From AR5 sp041497115 (GTDB lineage Bacteria > Methylomirabilota > Methylomirabilia > Rokubacteriales > CSP1-6), in the NCBI GenBank assembly GCA_041497115.1, contig JBGQFW010000008.1:1-64000 (forward strand): DNA of 64,000 nt, written 5' to 3'. The notes beneath the pieces were generated by a model. The model ran no database searches and was not told where the DNA came from. It saw nothing but the letters and a program-made list of their open reading frames with translations. This document shows positions 63,071 through 64,000 of the stretch, in pieces. Each line of letters starts with the position of its first letter. The first letter of the stretch is position 1. The translations under genes were made by a program, and so were the position numbers.

Positions 63071-63940
63071 GTGGCCGAGCCGATCAGCTTCGTCGTGATC
63101 ACCGGGCTCAGCGGCGCCGGCAAGAGCTTCGCGATCAAGTGCTTCGAGGACATGGGGTTCTTCTGCGTGGACAACCTGCCGACCACGCTGATTCCCACCT
63201 TCGCCGACCTCGTCGCCCGCTCCACCCACACGATCGACCGGGTGGCGCTCGGCGTGGACGTGCGCGAGGGCGAGTACCTCACGCACCTGCTCGACACGCT
63301 CGGCGAGCTGCGCCAGCGCGGCCACGCGGTACAGGTGCTGTTTCTGGAGGCGAGCGAGGAGGCGCTGGTGCGCCGCTACCGCGAGACGCGCCGCCGCCAC
63401 CCGCTGGCGCCCGACGGCAACGTGGTGGACGGTATCCGCGCCGAGCGCAAGGCGCTCTCCACCATGCGCGAGGTCGCCGACCGGATCGTGGACACCTCCG
63501 CGCTCACCGTCCACCAGCTCAAGGAGCTGCTGCTGGAGACGTACGTGGCGCCGCGCCGGCGACCGGGGCTGGCCATCTCGCTGGTATCGTTCGGCTTCAA
63601 GCACGGGGTGCCCTTCGACGCCGATCTCGTCTTCGACGTCCGCTTCCTGCCCAACCCGCACTTCGTCGAGAGCCTGCGACCGCTCGACGGTCGTGACACG
63701 CGCGTGCGCGAGTTCATCCTCGCGCACGACGAGAGCCGGGAGCTCCTGCGGCGCCTGGAGGACTTCCTCGGCTTCGTGCTGCCCGCCTACCAGCGGGAGG
63801 GCAAGGCCTATCTCACGGTGGCGGTCGGCTGCACCGGAGGCCGCCACCGCTCGGTGGCGCTGATCGAAGAGCTGAAGGCGTTCGTGGGCCGCCTGGGCCT
63901 GGACACCACCGTGGTGCACCGGGACATGGATCGCGAGTGA
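63071..63940 (+). CDS. rapZ: RNase adapter RapZ
   Basis: A 289-residue P-loop protein. Walker A is GLSGAGKS, followed by DMGFFCVDNLPTTLIP, and the C-terminal domain has the VSFGFKHGVPFDADLVFDVRFLPNP and VAVGCTGGRHRSVALIEEL motifs. In enteric bacteria RapZ hands GlmZ sRNA to RNase E to control GlmS and amino sugar synthesis; here only the protein family is certain. Start is GTG 63071, 31 bp after rpoN; hpf and ptsN, usually between them, are absent. Confidence 0.95.
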   Translation: MAEPISFVVITGLSGAGKSFAIKCFEDMGFFCVDNLPTTLIPTFADLVARSTHTIDRVALGVDVREGEYLTHLLDTLGELRQRGHAVQVLFLEASEEALVRRYRETRRRHPLAPDGNVVDGIRAERKALSTMREVADRIVDTSALTVHQLKELLLETYVAPRRRPGLAISLVSFGFKHGVPFDADLVFDVRFLPNPHFVESLRPLDGRDTRVREFILAHDESRELLRRLEDFLGFVLPAYQREGKAYLTVAVGCTGGRHRSVALIEELKAFVGRLGLDTTVVHRDMDRE

Positions 63941-64000
63941 GCCAGGCGCCGCTGCAACTCTGCTTCGGCATCCACAACCACCAGCCGATCGGGAACTTCG
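63937..64000 (+). CDS. GH57 glycoside hydrolase family protein, N-terminal fragment
   Basis: Only the first 21 codons are inside the window. The sequence V-S-Q-A-P-L-Q-L-CFGIHNHQPIGNF contains the GIHNHQP signature of the first conserved region of GH57 (alpha-amylase or 4-alpha-glucanotransferase/DUF1925-type enzymes). GTG start overlaps the rapZ stop (GTGA). Function beyond the family cannot be judged from the fragment. Confidence 0.75.
   Translation, partial: MSQAPLQLCFGIHNHQPIGNF

Overview
The window is a dense, very GC-rich (about 70% by eye) bacterial chromosome segment with about 64 protein genes, no rRNA or tRNA genes, no CRISPR array and no insertion sequence. Most neighbouring genes overlap by ATGA or GTGA. 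The cell is a diderm: it carries LPS and Kdo genes (kdsA, kdsD, lptC, lptA, lptB, lptE), a TolC efflux system, periplasmic proteins and sigma-54. A B12-dependent ribonucleotide reductase with an intein, F420-type luciferase-like oxidoreductases and two probable selenoproteins point to an uncultivated environmental lineage of the Rokubacteria/Methylomirabilota or deltaproteobacterial kind. That placement is inference from gene content and composition only.

Layout. 1-12 kb: the tail of thioredoxin reductase; minus-strand aspartate dehydrogenase and a methyltransferase; a TIGR02757 protein with RmuC; a sugar-type ABC importer (binding protein plus two permeases, no ATPase); a lone GroES-like protein; then an overlapping run of M20 deacylase, MEMO-family protein, DUF1285-like protein, a PCYCGC-type protein interrupted by an in-frame TGA, and a ThDP enzyme. 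12-27 kb: DUF2889, an inositol monophosphatase, ketopantoate reductase, a heterodimeric ABC exporter, an alkyltransferase-like protein, an LLM oxidoreductase, an SDR, a UPF0282-type metallohydrolase, a selenocysteine peroxiredoxin, a DMT transporter, SRPBCC, Nfo, Nth, a TatT-like TPR protein and a second LLM enzyme. 27-32 kb: a MacA-MacB-TolC-type tripartite efflux operon on the minus strand. 32-46 kb: NrdJ with intein, an NCS2 permease, a CBS protein, ferredoxin-NADP reductase, cytochrome c, Ppx/GppA, HNH nuclease, UvrB and UvrC. 46-64 kb: leuS-lptE-holA, rpsT, murJ, xerD, a tRNA nucleotidyltransferase-like gene, and the envelope operon pyrG-kdsA-kdsD-lptC-lptA-lptB-rpoN-rapZ, ending in the first bases of a GH57 gene.

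The main finding is a pair of in-frame UGA codons that look like selenocysteine. One is at the peroxidatic position of a peroxiredoxin (21407-21409). The other is in a UxxC motif of an exported PCYCGC-type protein (10286-10288), followed by a 7-bp stem-loop that fits the usual spacing and loop rule for bacterial SECIS elements. Other notable points are four genes whose only plausible start is CTG, recurrent extended -10 boxes only 8-11 nt before start codons (leaderless mRNAs), a Spy/LTXXQ-like helical insert in the efflux adaptor, and a family of long G-tract/C-tract hairpins at gene ends.
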